In this document: one piece after another, positions 25,421-34,793 of the stretch
Position numbering within the stretch: position 1 is the stretch's first letter
Layout of the letters: the number at the start of each line of letters is the position of its first letter
DNA from: Bin87 sp965197635
Lineage (GTDB): Bacteria > Chloroflexota > Dehalococcoidia > Lucifugimonadales > UBA3495
NCBI GenBank assembly: GCA_965197635.1
Contig: CBDANN010000005.1
Location: forward strand, 124,001 to 188,000
DNA: 64,000 nucleotides
Direction of reading: 5' to 3'
Notes under the pieces: generated by a model
Database searches by the model: none
The model's input: only the letters and a program-made list of their open reading frames with translations
What the model was told of the DNA's origin: nothing
Translations under genes and position numbers: made by a program

Positions 25421-25582
25421 CTACACCTGCCGCTGCTTGGGGTCCAAACGGTCGCGCAGCCAGTCTCCCAGCAGGTTCACGCCCAACATCGCCAGAACTA
25501 TCGCCAGCGCAGGAAACAGGAAAACCCACCAAGCTTCCACAATCAGCGCGCGTCCGCCGGCCACCATCAGCCTCAACTCCGC
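25421..25582 (-). pseudogene. DppC-type permease C-terminal remnant
   Basis: Minus-strand reading gives LMVAGGRALIVEAWWVFLFP, then ALAIVLAMLGVNLLGDWLRD and RLDPKQRQV with stop, the standard C-terminus of DppC permeases and nearly identical to the end of 27954-28889. Upstream the sequence breaks off at about 25582 into the IS end at 25583-25608. A DppC gene that once belonged to the transporter of the frameshifted binding protein was therefore probably truncated by an IS event. Confidence 0.75.
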
Positions 25583-25608
25583 CAAACCACCTAAAACGGA
25601 ACGCTACC
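25583..25608 (+). repeat. Terminal sequence of the unassigned IS
   Basis: CAAACCACC then TAAAACGGAACGCTACC, matching the IS end at 40928-40953 and 10071-10096. It marks the breakpoint of the DppC remnant. Confidence 0.7.
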
Positions 25609-25702
25609 GTGCCGGACCAGTGCCTTTCTATGCTCTCGAATCCTACGTGTTTTTTGCTGTGCTGGGTGTAGGCGCGGCCGATTGCACCGCAGGAGCTTCT
25701 GG

Positions 25703-25722
25703 ATTCCCGCTTTCGCGGGAAT
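25703..25722. repeat. ATTCCCGC hairpin repeat
   Basis: ATTCCCGC-tttc-GCGGGAAT, an eight-base perfect stem. This is the core of a widespread bacterial intergenic repeat; a variant occurs inside the MITE at 2828-2991. Confidence 0.65.
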
Positions 25723-25867
25723 GACGGTTTTCGGAGAATAGAAAGGCCCTGCGTGCCGGACGGGTAACCTGTCGGGAAGGCATCGGTGGTCTGTAATGGC
25801 GGCGCGGCAAGCCCCGCGCCGCCTAAACGGGTGCCATCGACCCCGCGCCGGCCTACGGAGGATTACT

Positions 25868-26056
25868 ATGGTCATGCTGCCACCTGATCACAATCCGGAC
25901 GAACACCTCATGTACGCCAGAACCCAGCGCAAGCTAGAGGAAGGGAAGAGCAGCCACGGAAGCAGAACATTAAGCACAGGCGACGTGGTACTGCTGTCGG
26001 GATTGGCACTCGTGCTCGCGGTGGTCATCGTTTTTTTGGTCCTCGCGTTCTTCTGA
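25868..26056 (+). CDS. Small hypothetical membrane protein
   Basis: 62 residues with a strong C-terminal transmembrane helix (VLLSGLALVLAVVIVFLVLA) after a hydrophilic N-terminal half. The start is the ATG at 25868, preceded by GGAGG with six-base spacing, which supports a real gene. It lies on the plus strand between two minus-strand ABC gene groups and would be convergent with the fused permease gene. No domain is recognised. Confidence 0.6.
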   Translation: MVMLPPDHNPDEHLMYARTQRKLEEGKSSHGSRTLSTGDVVLLSGLALVLAVVIVFLVLAFF

Positions 26057-26137
26057 TCCGCGCCTCCGGACTCGAACCATCCCCATCAGGCTTCCGGTTC
26101 CCTCTGCATTCACCAACCCGCTATTTTTGCCGGGCAG

Positions 26138-27919
26138 CTACATCCACCACTGCATGGGGTCCAGCCTGTCCCGCAGCCGGTTGCCCAGCAGGTTTACGCT
26201 GAGCACCACCAGCACAATGGCCAGCGCAGGAAACAGCAACACCCACCATGCTGACACAATCAGGTGCCGCCCTTGGTCCACCATCAGCCCCAACTCCGCA
26301 CTTGATAGCGGAACCCCCATCCCAAGAAAATTCGTGGTGGTTACCAGTATGATAACGAGTCCGATGCCGGTTGTGGTCGGCACAATGGCGCTCCGCAGCG
26401 CGTTGGGCAGCGCTCGCGTCCCCTGCGCCTGCGCCGCCACTGTCGCAACCCGCGCTCGCCCGACGTAGTGGGGATACAGCAGCAGAACTACGGCGATGAA
26501 CAGGGGCCAGAGGCCGAGGCCAACCGCCGGTATCAGCAGCGTCATAATAAAGGCGGCTGGCAAGTACACGATGACGTTCTCCGACAGTGACAGCGTTGCC
26601 GCAACCCAACCGCCCCGGTAGCCGGATATTATGCCAAGGACAACTCCCAGCAGCCCGGCGCAGAGTATGGGGAAAGCGGCGACGCGCAAAGTCCTGCCGA
26701 CGCCGTGGATGAGGCGGGACAGTATGTCTCTGCCCAGCTCGTCGGTTCCCAACAGGTACTTTGCGGAGCCTCCACCGTATTCTCCGTCAACCCAGAAAGG
26801 CGGCAGGCGCTGGTCGGCCAGCCTGAGTTGACTGGGGTCATGCGGCGCAATCAACCCGGCAAACAGCATCGGAATCACCAAGAGCAAAATTAATATGAGA
26901 GCCGGTGTCGGTATGGGCCAGCGGTGGACCAGCGCCGTCAAACCGCCCTGGCGCGCGGTGGTGGTAACGGTAGCAGCCGGCAGCTCGGCTGTTCCTGCGG
27001 CTCCGTCGGCCTCCGCATCCGGCTTTCCTCGTCGCAAGGCCGCCCAGGCTACGCCGACGTCCAGCAACAGGTGGGCGGCAATATACAGCAGGCCCACCAC
27101 CAGCGCAGCGGCCGCCGGTACGGCTCCGAAATACCCGGGGCTCCATGCGAAACTGCCGATGTGCGAGTGTCCGAAGATGCTCCCGGATAAGGCCAACCAT
27201 ATCAGCAGGTATCCTACAATCAGCGTGAAATGGGTGTGATGTATCGCGGCTACCCGGCGCGCGGAACGCCGCCAGGCCGTCCGCCAATCCAGGCCGGATG
27301 AAAGCGCAGCCGGTCGCCCAACTAACTGCACCAGTACCGTTGCATGGAAGCAAACCGCGATGCCGGGTCCCAGGAGGCGCCACCAGATGCCAGAAGCGTC
27401 CGGCTGTATCCACAGGCCCAGACTTACCGCAAGCAAAAACAGCAGCAGACCCGCGACAAATGGCGGCGCTGACCACCCTACCAGGGCGACTATTCTGACC
27501 ACTCGGGCCCAGGCTCCTCTCCCCATCTGCAACAGCACGCTGTAGAGCATTGCGACGACGGCGGACAACCCCAATATCACCACAATGAACGCCAGAGTGT
27601 AAGGCAACCGCTCCAGAATCATCCACATAACCGGTTGTTCGTAAGGCCGGCCGTATCCGACGTGAGGCCTGCCGTATCCGAACCCCCCATCGTTACCAGG
27701 CAGCCCGCTGCCCAGGAAAACGAAATACCTGACGAAAACCGGACGGTTCAGTCCCAGCTTTTCACGCAGCCGTTCAATTTCCGCGGGGTTGGCGTTGCCG
27801 GGCAACCTGGCCGAGGCGGCATCGCCGCCGTCCAGCTGTACCAGCACAAAAACCACCGTGGCCAGTGCCCACAGCGCCAGTACCGCCAGACCCACCCGAC
27901 GGAGGATGTACCGTCGCAT
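26138..27919 (-). CDS. Fused DppB-DppC-type ABC transporter permease
   Basis: 593 residues combining two permeases. Residues 1 to about 300 are DppB-like (MRRYILRRVGLAVLALW start, GWSAPPFVAGLLLFLL loop, LLDVGVAWA end); residues about 330-593 are DppC-like (LIAPHDPSQLRLAD, LGTDELGRDILSRLIHG, RALPNALRSAIVP EAA-type loop, LLGNRLRDRLDP end). These normally separate genes are here one open frame without internal frameshift. The product would supply both membrane subunits of a peptide/nickel-type importer. It is the last gene of the minus-strand run after DppB and DppC. The EAA loop of the N-terminal half looks degenerate, so only one half may contact an ATPase canonically. Confidence 0.82.
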   Translation of the reverse strand: MRRYILRRVGLAVLALWALATVVFVLVQLDGGDAASARLPGNANPAEIERLREKLGLNRPVFVRYFVFLGSGLPGNDGGFGYGRPHVGYGRPYEQPVMWMILERLPYTLAFIVVILGLSAVVAMLYSVLLQMGRGAWARVVRIVALVGWSAPPFVAGLLLFLLAVSLGLWIQPDASGIWWRLLGPGIAVCFHATVLVQLVGRPAALSSGLDWRTAWRRSARRVAAIHHTHFTLIVGYLLIWLALSGSIFGHSHIGSFAWSPGYFGAVPAAAALVVGLLYIAAHLLLDVGVAWAALRRGKPDAEADGAAGTAELPAATVTTTARQGGLTALVHRWPIPTPALILILLLVIPMLFAGLIAPHDPSQLRLADQRLPPFWVDGEYGGGSAKYLLGTDELGRDILSRLIHGVGRTLRVAAFPILCAGLLGVVLGIISGYRGGWVAATLSLSENVIVYLPAAFIMTLLIPAVGLGLWPLFIAVVLLLYPHYVGRARVATVAAQAQGTRALPNALRSAIVPTTTGIGLVIILVTTTNFLGMGVPLSSAELGLMVDQGRHLIVSAWWVLLFPALAIVLVVLSVNLLGNRLRDRLDPMQWWM

Positions 27920-27953
27920 CGGTCAGCGATGCCTTGATGACGCTATGATTGCG

Positions 27954-28889
27954 TTACACCTGTCGCTGCTTCGGATCCAGCCGGTCGCGCAGCCAGTCGC
28001 CCATGAGGTTCATGCTGAGCACCACCAGCATGATGGCCATGCCGGGCAGCAGGGACACCCACCAGCCCTTTTGCGACGCCACCAGTTCGCGTCCGTCCGC
28101 GACCATCAGGCCCCAGGCCGGGTTGGGACGCGGCACGCCGGCCCCGAGGAAGCTCAGGGTGCTCTCCAGGATGATGACGAACCCGACTTGCAAGGTCGCC
28201 AATACCACCAGGCTGTTGAAGACGTTGGGCAGGACATGGCGGAACATGATGCGGCTGTGGCTGGAGCCGGCCACCTGGGCCCGGGAGATGAAATCCTGCA
28301 CGCGCACCGCCAGCGTTTCGCCTCGGGCGAGGCGGGCGTACCGGGACCACAGCAGGACCACGATAACGCCGATGACCGTGCTGGTGCGTGGACCCAACGC
28401 CGCCACCAGCACCAACCCCAGCAAGATGATCGGTATGGATAATGAGATGTCAACCAGACGCATGATGAGCGCGTCAACCCAACCACCCCAGTAGCCGGCG
28501 ATGATGCCCAAAGCCGTGCCGATGACGCCGCTGACCACGATGGCGATCATGGCGATGATTACGGAAATACGGCTGCCGTAGATGATGCGGCTGAGAATGT
28601 CTCGCCCCACCTTGTCGGTGCCAAAAATGTGCTCCATGCTCCCGCCCTCTTGCCACGCTGGCGGGGTCAACCGGGTCCCAAGGTTGCCGCGGGTTGGGTC
28701 GTGGGGGGCAATCTGGTTGGCGAAGATGGCCGGTATCACCAGCACCACCAGGAAAATCACCATGGGGAACAGGGGCAGCCGCCGAACCTCCGAGAGGTAA
28801 ATGCGCAGACGCGACTGACTAGCCTCGGGTGCTCCGGTGGCCTGTTCTTCGGAGGCAGGAACTGGACTGGTGCGGTTTTCGGCGGCCAT
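27954..28889 (-). CDS. DppC-type ABC transporter permease
   Basis: 311 residues, binding-protein-dependent transport permease of the peptide/nickel family. Features: QIAPHDPTRGNLG after the first helix, FGTDKVGRDILSRIIYGSRI, then five to six helices with the EAA-type cytoplasmic loop (AGSSHSRIMFRHVLPN) and the usual LMGDWLRDRLDPKQRQV C-terminus. AGGAG lies upstream of the ATG. The stop of DppB (28904) is 14 bases upstream and the fused permease follows 34 bases downstream, so all are cotranscribed. It should pair with the DppB at 28904-29824 as the membrane channel. Confidence 0.92.
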   Translation of the reverse strand: MAAENRTSPVPASEEQATGAPEASQSRLRIYLSEVRRLPLFPMVIFLVVLVIPAIFANQIAPHDPTRGNLGTRLTPPAWQEGGSMEHIFGTDKVGRDILSRIIYGSRISVIIAMIAIVVSGVIGTALGIIAGYWGGWVDALIMRLVDISLSIPIILLGLVLVAALGPRTSTVIGVIVVLLWSRYARLARGETLAVRVQDFISRAQVAGSSHSRIMFRHVLPNVFNSLVVLATLQVGFVIILESTLSFLGAGVPRPNPAWGLMVADGRELVASQKGWWVSLLPGMAIMLVVLSMNLMGDWLRDRLDPKQRQV

Positions 28890-28903
28890 TTCAGCCTTCT
28901 CCT

Positions 28904-29824
28904 CTAGCTAAACCGGATGCGAGGGTCAACGTAGGCGTAGGCGATGTCCACCAGCAGGTTGGCCGTAATGTATACCACGCAGAACACGATGACCACCGCC
29001 TGGATCACCGGGAAGTCGCGGGCGATGGTGCTGTCCACCGCCAGCAGGCCCACGCCGGGCCAGGCGAACACGAACTCGATGCTCACGCTGCCCACCATTA
29101 GAGAACCCAGTATGAGGGCGAAATAGGTGAAGGGCGCGATGGCGGCGTTGCGCAGGCAGTGTTTCCAGACAACCTTGTTCTCGGACACGCCCTTGATACG
29201 GGCGAGCTTGACGTACTCGGTGTCCAGTACGTCCAGCATCGACGAGCGCACCAGCCGCATCAGGGCGGCTACCTGAAACCATCCGATGGACAAGGCCGGC
29301 AGAATGTACGAACCGATACCCGATTTGCCGGAGGTGGGCACCAGTCCCAGGTGGACGGCAAATATCCACATCAGGACCAAACCCAGCCAGAAGGCGGGCA
29401 GGGACTGGCCGGTCAACGCCAGCAGTTTGCCCACGTAGTCAAAGACGGTGTCCTTCTTGACCGCCGACAGCACGCCCACCGGCACCGCTATCAGCGTGGC
29501 TACCACCAGCGCCAGCCCGGCCAGTTGCGCGGTGGCCGGCAAGCGGGTGAGTACCAGGTCTATGGCCTGCTGGTCCCGGTGCTTCAGCGATTCGCCGAAG
29601 TCGCCGGTCAAGGCATTGCCCAGGAACTTGAAATACTGGATGTAAATCGGTTTATCCAGCCCCCAGGCGGCTTTGACCCGCTCGGCGTCCGCCACCGTGG
29701 CCTCAAGCGGCAACAGGACGTCCAACGGGTCGCCGGCGAAACGGGCCAGGCTGAATACGATTACAGTCAGCACCAACAAGGCCAGGATGGACTGCACAAT
29801 TCGTATCAAAATGTAGCGTTGCAT
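28904..29824 (-). CDS. DppB-type ABC transporter permease
   Basis: 306-residue permease of the peptide/nickel family. It has the characteristic N-terminus (YILIRIVQSILALLVLTVIV), a WGLDKPIYIQYFKFLGNAL periplasmic segment, ALTGQSLPAFWLGLVLMW, the EAA loop (KLARIKGVSENKVVWKHCLR) and the C-terminal ANLLVDIAYAYVDPRIRF. Six transmembrane helices are expected. It is second in the operon SBP - DppB - DppC - fused permease, 118 bases downstream of the binding protein, with two palindromic repeats in the gap. ATPases probably come from 41139-43335. Confidence 0.93.
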   Translation of the reverse strand: MQRYILIRIVQSILALLVLTVIVFSLARFAGDPLDVLLPLEATVADAERVKAAWGLDKPIYIQYFKFLGNALTGDFGESLKHRDQQAIDLVLTRLPATAQLAGLALVVATLIAVPVGVLSAVKKDTVFDYVGKLLALTGQSLPAFWLGLVLMWIFAVHLGLVPTSGKSGIGSYILPALSIGWFQVAALMRLVRSSMLDVLDTEYVKLARIKGVSENKVVWKHCLRNAAIAPFTYFALILGSLMVGSVSIEFVFAWPGVGLLAVDSTIARDFPVIQAVVIVFCVVYITANLLVDIAYAYVDPRIRFS

Positions 29825-29845
29825 AGCCCGATGGTCTCCTTGCTT

Positions 29846-29928
29846 GTAGGGGCGAATGAATATTCGCCCCTACCCGTGGGCCAGAGCGAGGCCGAGGTAT
29901 GTAGGGGCAGGTTCAAACCCACCCCTAC
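29846..29928. repeat. Two palindromic repeats between SBP and DppB genes
   Basis: 29846-29873 is GTAGGGGCGAAT-gaat-ATTCGCCCCTAC, a perfect stem identical to that at 13360-13387. 29901-29928 is a related but imperfect palindrome starting GTAGGGGCAGGTT. They may protect or attenuate the upstream binding-protein mRNA, a common arrangement that sets high SBP to permease ratios. Confidence 0.75.
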
Positions 29929-29942
29929 CGTATGGTGCGGGA

Positions 29943-31781
29943 CTACTGCGCCGTAGTGATGTACTCGGTGTGCGTGATGGCGGTGTTGATGTTGCCGGGC
30001 CAGATGAACTCGCCAACCTCGGAGGGGTTGACGCCAATTTGACTGGGCAACCACACGATGGGAACTTCCGCGTACAAGTCAAACTTGAGGTCGCCGATTT
30101 GGCGCAGGGCATTGGCCTTGACCTCAGGATTGACGGCAGTAATCGCTTCCACGTACAGTTCATCGATAACAGGATCGGGAACGATGCGCTGGAAACCTTC
30201 CGGTCCGCTGCGGTTGTAGAAACGGACGGTGACTTCTGCCGGCCGCATGGTGCCCCGGATGGGAGAGATGGTGCCGTGGGTCTTGCCGGGGCGGTAGAAG
30301 TCGGCGCGGAACCGGGCCCATTCCATCTCTTCGGCTTCCACTCCAATTCCGATGTCCGTCAGGTAGGTGAAAGCGGCTTCAGCCATGGGAATCATTTCCG
30401 GCACGCCGGAAAGCTGGGTGATAATCAGCTTCAGCGGATACCCCTCGTGCCCGGACTCTGTAATCAGCTCACGGGCGCGGTCGGGGTCAAAGCCATACTT
30501 TTCGTCAAACTCTTCTAACCAACGCGGGTTCCAGCCGGGCAGGCTGGGGTGAAAGCCCCAAACGGGATGGGGCGAGCCGAACCCGCTGAACAGGGTCTCG
30601 TTAATTTCCTCCCGGTTGATGGCCCGGTTGATGGCCTCCCGCACTCGGACGTCCAGGTGTGGGTCAGAAGGATCATGGAACGGGCTGAGGGGCGAGTAAA
30701 TTCCCCCCATGACGAAAGCCACCTGAATGGAAGGTAGGGTGCTCTCGTAAATCTGCATCCCGCCGGAGATGGCTTCCGGGTGCAAGTCGCGGTTGACTTC
30801 GGCAATTTGAACCTGGTTGGTAAGCAGATTGGCCAGGCGCGTCGCCGCCTCCGGCGTGTTGATCTGCTCGTACTCCGCCCAGAAGGGAGACTGGCGCCAG
30901 TGGTCGGCCACCCGGGAGTAGAGGATGTTGCCGCCGACGCCCAGTTGCCGGCTCTCAAACTGCCAGGGGCCGTTGCCGGCGGGCTTGTCGATGTAGCCCC
31001 GCTCGCCCTCGGCATCCCATTGGGCTTTGCTGTAGATGAAAAGATTGCCCTGTTGCGCCGACACTACGAAATCCATCGACGCTTCCGGGCGCAGCAAGTT
31101 GAACTCCACGGTGTAGTCATCCACAACGCGGATATTTTCAAAAAGTTCATCCGGCGTCTCGCCGAACAGCCCTCGGAACAGGCCGGTATCGGTGGCGATG
31201 GCTTCTTCGCCGATAATCAGGGCTGTGGAGTGAGGAACGTCCTTGGCAGTGAACTCGCCCCAATCGCCGTGGAAGGCAACCCCTTCTCGGAGGCGGAACA
31301 CCCATTGGGTTCCGTCGGGCTTGGAAAGCTCCCATTCGGTGGCCAGCCCGGGCTGCAACGAACCGTCGAAGCGGTCGGTATGCACCAGCGGCTCGGCAAA
31401 GGGCCGGACTTGGGCGTTGGCCGAGGTGGTGGTGCCCAGCCAGCCGCGCACCAACTCCTGCACTGGCGGCGTAACCGCCACGCTCAGGCGCCCACCGATA
31501 ACGTCCGCCTGTTGCGCGGCGGAGGGCGTGTTGGTCGGGCTCGGAGTGGCCGTGGCGATGATGGGGGGAACGGCCGCCGGGGGTTGGGTGGGCTGGCTCT
31601 GCTCTTGGTCCGACGCCGCCGGGGCGTCGGTGGCGGCGGCCTGTTGCTGCGATGCGGCGGCGGCCGGTTGCTGGGCGGGCGCGGCCGGAGCGGCCGGTTG
31701 CTCGGCGGCCCCGCCGCAGGCTATCCCGACAACCAGGAGCAGCGAGGCGGCGACAGCCAGCGCGATCGTTGGTTTCAGCAC
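29943..31781 (-). CDS. ABC transporter solute-binding lipoprotein, family 5
   Basis: 612-residue SBP_bac_5 (peptide/nickel type) protein. A GTG start at 31781 with AGGAGG upstream gives an export signal with lipobox (LLVVGIACGG), then an Ala/Gln/Pro-rich linker to about residue 80, then the binding domain with VREAINRAINREEINE, WGFHPSLPGWNPRW and HEGYPLKLIITQL. It would be tethered to the membrane outside the cell and deliver the substrate to DppB/DppC. It is the first gene of the operon. The frameshifted gene at 23225-25116 is a close paralogue. The ligand cannot be inferred. Confidence 0.92.
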   Translation of the reverse strand: MLKPTIALAVAASLLLVVGIACGGAAEQPAAPAAPAQQPAAAASQQQAAATDAPAASDQEQSQPTQPPAAVPPIIATATPSPTNTPSAAQQADVIGGRLSVAVTPPVQELVRGWLGTTTSANAQVRPFAEPLVHTDRFDGSLQPGLATEWELSKPDGTQWVFRLREGVAFHGDWGEFTAKDVPHSTALIIGEEAIATDTGLFRGLFGETPDELFENIRVVDDYTVEFNLLRPEASMDFVVSAQQGNLFIYSKAQWDAEGERGYIDKPAGNGPWQFESRQLGVGGNILYSRVADHWRQSPFWAEYEQINTPEAATRLANLLTNQVQIAEVNRDLHPEAISGGMQIYESTLPSIQVAFVMGGIYSPLSPFHDPSDPHLDVRVREAINRAINREEINETLFSGFGSPHPVWGFHPSLPGWNPRWLEEFDEKYGFDPDRARELITESGHEGYPLKLIITQLSGVPEMIPMAEAAFTYLTDIGIGVEAEEMEWARFRADFYRPGKTHGTISPIRGTMRPAEVTVRFYNRSGPEGFQRIVPDPVIDELYVEAITAVNPEVKANALRQIGDLKFDLYAEVPIVWLPSQIGVNPSEVGEFIWPGNINTAITHTEYITTAQ

Positions 31782-32014
31782 TTGATTTCCTCCTGATGAG
31801 CGCCTGGCGTCAAGGGACGCCGGATTATCTACAGTGTCCAAAATCGGACGGCGTCAATTAGGGGCGCATTATATGTGAAATTTTCAACAAATGCACCGTC
31901 GAGGATAATGACAACTCCAGCCCGGGATCGGGGATATATTATGCCCCGCTGCAGGAACGCATTTCCGCACTTGGAGAAGCCCAAGTCCGAGGCGCCGGGT
32001 ATCCAAGTGCTGGG

Positions 32015-34564
32015 CTACCCCCGTTCCAGCCGCGCCAGGTTGACCAGGAGGCGTTTCAGGCCAACTTCCGCGAAGTTCACGGTGGCTTGTTCCGTATCGC
32101 CGCTGCCCTCAACCTCTTGCACCACGCCTTCGCCGAAGGTGGGATGGCGCACGATTTCACCCACGGCCAGGGGAATACGGGCGGCCTGGGGTCGCGACGG
32201 GGCGGGCCGGTTGGCAGTCCATTCCGTGAGACGCTCGTCAATGTTGCCCCGGAGCCGGCCGCGAGCGGCGTCTCCTCCAGCGCCGTCGCCGTCGCCCAGC
32301 CTGGTGCGGGAGGCGCGCCGTTCCTGCCCGTAGGAACCGCCGATAACGGCGTCGGCATTGCGGGATGATCGGGACGGATTTAAGCCGTAGGCGTCGGCCC
32401 GAGTTCCCGGCGGGCGGTCCAGCGACGGCGATGCCAGCACCCGGTCTTCCAAGGTATCCGGGGGCAGTTCTTCCAGGAAACGGGAGGGCAGCGACACCCC
32501 ACCCGACGACGGATACCGACGCCGAAAAGCGCGCAGCAGGTACAACCGCTCTTTGGCCCGCGTCATGCCCACGTAGCACAGCCGTCTTTCTTCTTCGATT
32601 TCCGCCAGGGTATCCATGGAACGGCTGTGGGGCAGCAGGCCCTCCTCCATGCCGACCATCATCACTACGGGAAACTCCAGGCCCTTGGCCTGGTGCAGGG
32701 TAATCAGGGTCAGCGCGTCCTCGGACTGCTCGTAGCTATCCACGTCGGAAACCAGGGACACCCGTTCCAGGAACGCGCTCAACCCGTCGGCGGAGCCATC
32801 GCCGGCTGGGCCGTAGTCCTCGCCCAGGCCGCGCAGCTCAAGAATGTTCTCCCACCGCTCGTCCCCGTCGTCCTGGGCGTTGATGTGCTTCGCCAACCCG
32901 GTCATGTCCAGGGTGCGGTCGAGCAGGTCGGCCACGCCCAACTCGCGCGAGGCTTCAGTGAGGCGGTCCAGGGTGACGGACAGGTCGGCGATGGCGCGGG
33001 CCGCGCGGGCCGTTACGGAAATGGGACAGGGAAGGCCGTCGGTGCGGGCGGCGGCGACCTCCCGCATGGCAGCTCGTGACGTTAGGCCGCGTTGAGCAGC
33101 AAAAGCGGTCAGTTGCTGCACGGACTTGGCTCCCAGGCCCCGGGGCGGGTTGTTGATGACACGTTGCAGGCTGACCTGGTCGTCCGGGTTGAATATCACC
33201 CGCAGATAGCAAACGGCGTCCTTGATCTCCTTGCGGTGGTAAAAACGCACGCCGCCCACCAGTCGATACGGTATGCCCTGGCGCATACACTGGTCTTCAA
33301 AGGCGCGGCTCTGGGCATTGATGCGGTACATGATGGCGCAGTCGCCGGACTGGTATTCACCGGAGCGCGACAGGCGGGACACTTCGTCCACCGCCCACAG
33401 GGCTTCGTCCTCTTCACTGAAAGCCTCGTGCAACGTGACTGGCCGGCCCACGGGGTTGCTGGTGTACAGGGGCCGTTCGATGCGTTCAGTGTTGGACGCG
33501 ATGACGCTGGTAGCGGCGTTCAGGATGTTCTTGGTGGAGCGGTAGTTCTCCCCGAGGCTGATTACCGTCGCGTCAGGAAAGTCGGTCTGGAAACTGAGAA
33601 TGTTGCGGATATCGGCGTTGCGCCACGAGTAGATGCTCTGGTCGGGGTCGCCGACGACACACAGGTTCTGGTGCACTCCGGTGAGCAGGCGGGCCAGACG
33701 GTACTGCGCCACGTTGGTGTCCTGGAACTCATCAACGAGCAGGTAGCGATAACGGGCGTGGTACTGTTCCTGGACTTCGCGGTCGTTTTCCAGCAGGTGA
33801 GCCGTCCGCCCCAGGAGGTCATCAAAGTCCAGGGCATTCTGACGGGTCAGCGCCTCTTCGTAGTATCGATAGACGCGGGCGCAGGTTTCGACCCAGTGGG
33901 CGCCGTATTCGTCGTCCGCATTGTAAGCCGCCTGCGCCATCTGTCGTGAATCCTGCAGGACGCTCTTGGCCGCGGAGATGCGGGAGAGGACGGCGCGGGG
34001 GTTGTAGCGTTTGCTGTCCACGTCGGCCAGTTGCATGGCGGACTTGATGGCGTCAACCTGGTCGTCCTGGTCGTAGATGGTGAAGTTGCGATCAAGGCCG
34101 ATGCGCTCGCCATGCCGGCGCAGGATGCGTGCGCAGACGGCGTGGAACGTGCCCATGGTGACGTCGGCGCTCCGGCTCAGCAACAATCGGTCGAGCCGCT
34201 CACGCATCTCGCGGGCCGCCTTGTTGGTGAAGGTAACCGCCAGTATCTGCCAGGGCTGGACGTCACGTTCGCCTACCAGGTAGGCGATGCGGTGCGTGAT
34301 GACGCGGGTCTTGCCGGAACCGGGGCCGGCTACGATGAGCAGAGGCCCTTCGGTGTTGATGACAGCCTGTTGCTGGGCCTCGTTCAGTCCTTGCAATATC
34401 GCCGGCGCGCCACCGGAAGCGCCGTCAGGGGTTGCAGTCGAGACGGAACCTTCCAACTCCGGAGCGTCCCAGTAGGGCGAAGAGGCGGGTTCTTCCCAAT
34501 ATGGCGAAGACGCCGGTCCGCTGTTGCTCGGGGCGTGTTCAGAAAAGCGGGGCTCAAGGGACAT
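32015..34564 (-). CDS. pcrA: UvrD/PcrA-type ATP-dependent DNA helicase
   Basis: 849-residue superfamily 1A helicase. Motifs in order: LNEAQQQAVI (Q motif), GPGSGKTRV (Walker A), DEFQDTN (motif II), GDPDQSIYSWRNAD (motif III), VMMVGMEEGLLPH (motif V region) and CYVGMTRAKERLYL (motif VI). The C-terminal EIVRHPTFGEGVV is the Tudor-like PcrA domain that contacts RNA polymerase. It unwinds DNA in repair and replication. The N-terminal extension (about 65 residues) contains two SSPYW repeats and is not conserved in the family. The ATG at 34564 lacks a ribosome binding site; a TATAAT nine bases upstream suggests a leaderless transcript. Confidence 0.93.
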   Translation of the reverse strand: MSLEPRFSEHAPSNSGPASSPYWEEPASSPYWDAPELEGSVSTATPDGASGGAPAILQGLNEAQQQAVINTEGPLLIVAGPGSGKTRVITHRIAYLVGERDVQPWQILAVTFTNKAAREMRERLDRLLLSRSADVTMGTFHAVCARILRRHGERIGLDRNFTIYDQDDQVDAIKSAMQLADVDSKRYNPRAVLSRISAAKSVLQDSRQMAQAAYNADDEYGAHWVETCARVYRYYEEALTRQNALDFDDLLGRTAHLLENDREVQEQYHARYRYLLVDEFQDTNVAQYRLARLLTGVHQNLCVVGDPDQSIYSWRNADIRNILSFQTDFPDATVISLGENYRSTKNILNAATSVIASNTERIERPLYTSNPVGRPVTLHEAFSEEDEALWAVDEVSRLSRSGEYQSGDCAIMYRINAQSRAFEDQCMRQGIPYRLVGGVRFYHRKEIKDAVCYLRVIFNPDDQVSLQRVINNPPRGLGAKSVQQLTAFAAQRGLTSRAAMREVAAARTDGLPCPISVTARAARAIADLSVTLDRLTEASRELGVADLLDRTLDMTGLAKHINAQDDGDERWENILELRGLGEDYGPAGDGSADGLSAFLERVSLVSDVDSYEQSEDALTLITLHQAKGLEFPVVMMVGMEEGLLPHSRSMDTLAEIEEERRLCYVGMTRAKERLYLLRAFRRRYPSSGGVSLPSRFLEELPPDTLEDRVLASPSLDRPPGTRADAYGLNPSRSSRNADAVIGGSYGQERRASRTRLGDGDGAGGDAARGRLRGNIDERLTEWTANRPAPSRPQAARIPLAVGEIVRHPTFGEGVVQEVEGSGDTEQATVNFAEVGLKRLLVNLARLERG

Positions 34565-34573
34565 GGTAGCCGG

Positions 34574-34579
34574 ATTATA
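34574..34579 (-). promoter_or_regulatory. -10 element of the helicase gene
   Basis: A perfect TATAAT on the minus strand with nine bases between it and the helicase ATG. Transcription would begin at or next to the start codon. A convincing -35 is not seen. Confidence 0.5.
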
Positions 34580-34702
34580 GCACGCAAGCCTCCCTGCTCC
34601 GGTCCCAGAAAGCAACAGGGTTGATCTGGTACAATGAAATTGCGTCTTCCACGCTCCAATCGACTGGCAAAGGGCACTAATAGTCGACCAGTTCGCAATC
34701 GC

Positions 34703-34793
34703 GGAGAGGTGGCCGAGTGGTTGAAGGCGCCGGTCTCGAAAACCGGTATGCGCCTCTGGTGCATCGCGGGTTCGAATCCCGCCCTCTCCGCCA
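34703..34793 (+). tRNA. tRNA-Ser (CGA anticodon)
   Basis: 91 bases folding as a class II tRNA: acceptor stem GGAGAGG/CCTCTCC, D-arm GTGGCCGAGTGG, anticodon stem-loop CCGGT-ctCGAaa-ACCGG, a long variable arm (TATGCGCCTCTGGTGCATC), T-arm with GGTTCGAATCCC, discriminator G and encoded CCA. Anticodon CGA reads UCG serine codons. A broken tyrosine-type integrase gene begins about 157 bases downstream, so the tRNA 3' end is the likely attachment site of the island. Confidence 0.97.

Noticed and set aside
25122..25532. A 136-residue minus-strand ORF
   Set aside because: It is an out-of-frame reading of the DppC tail and the leader of the binding-protein gene.
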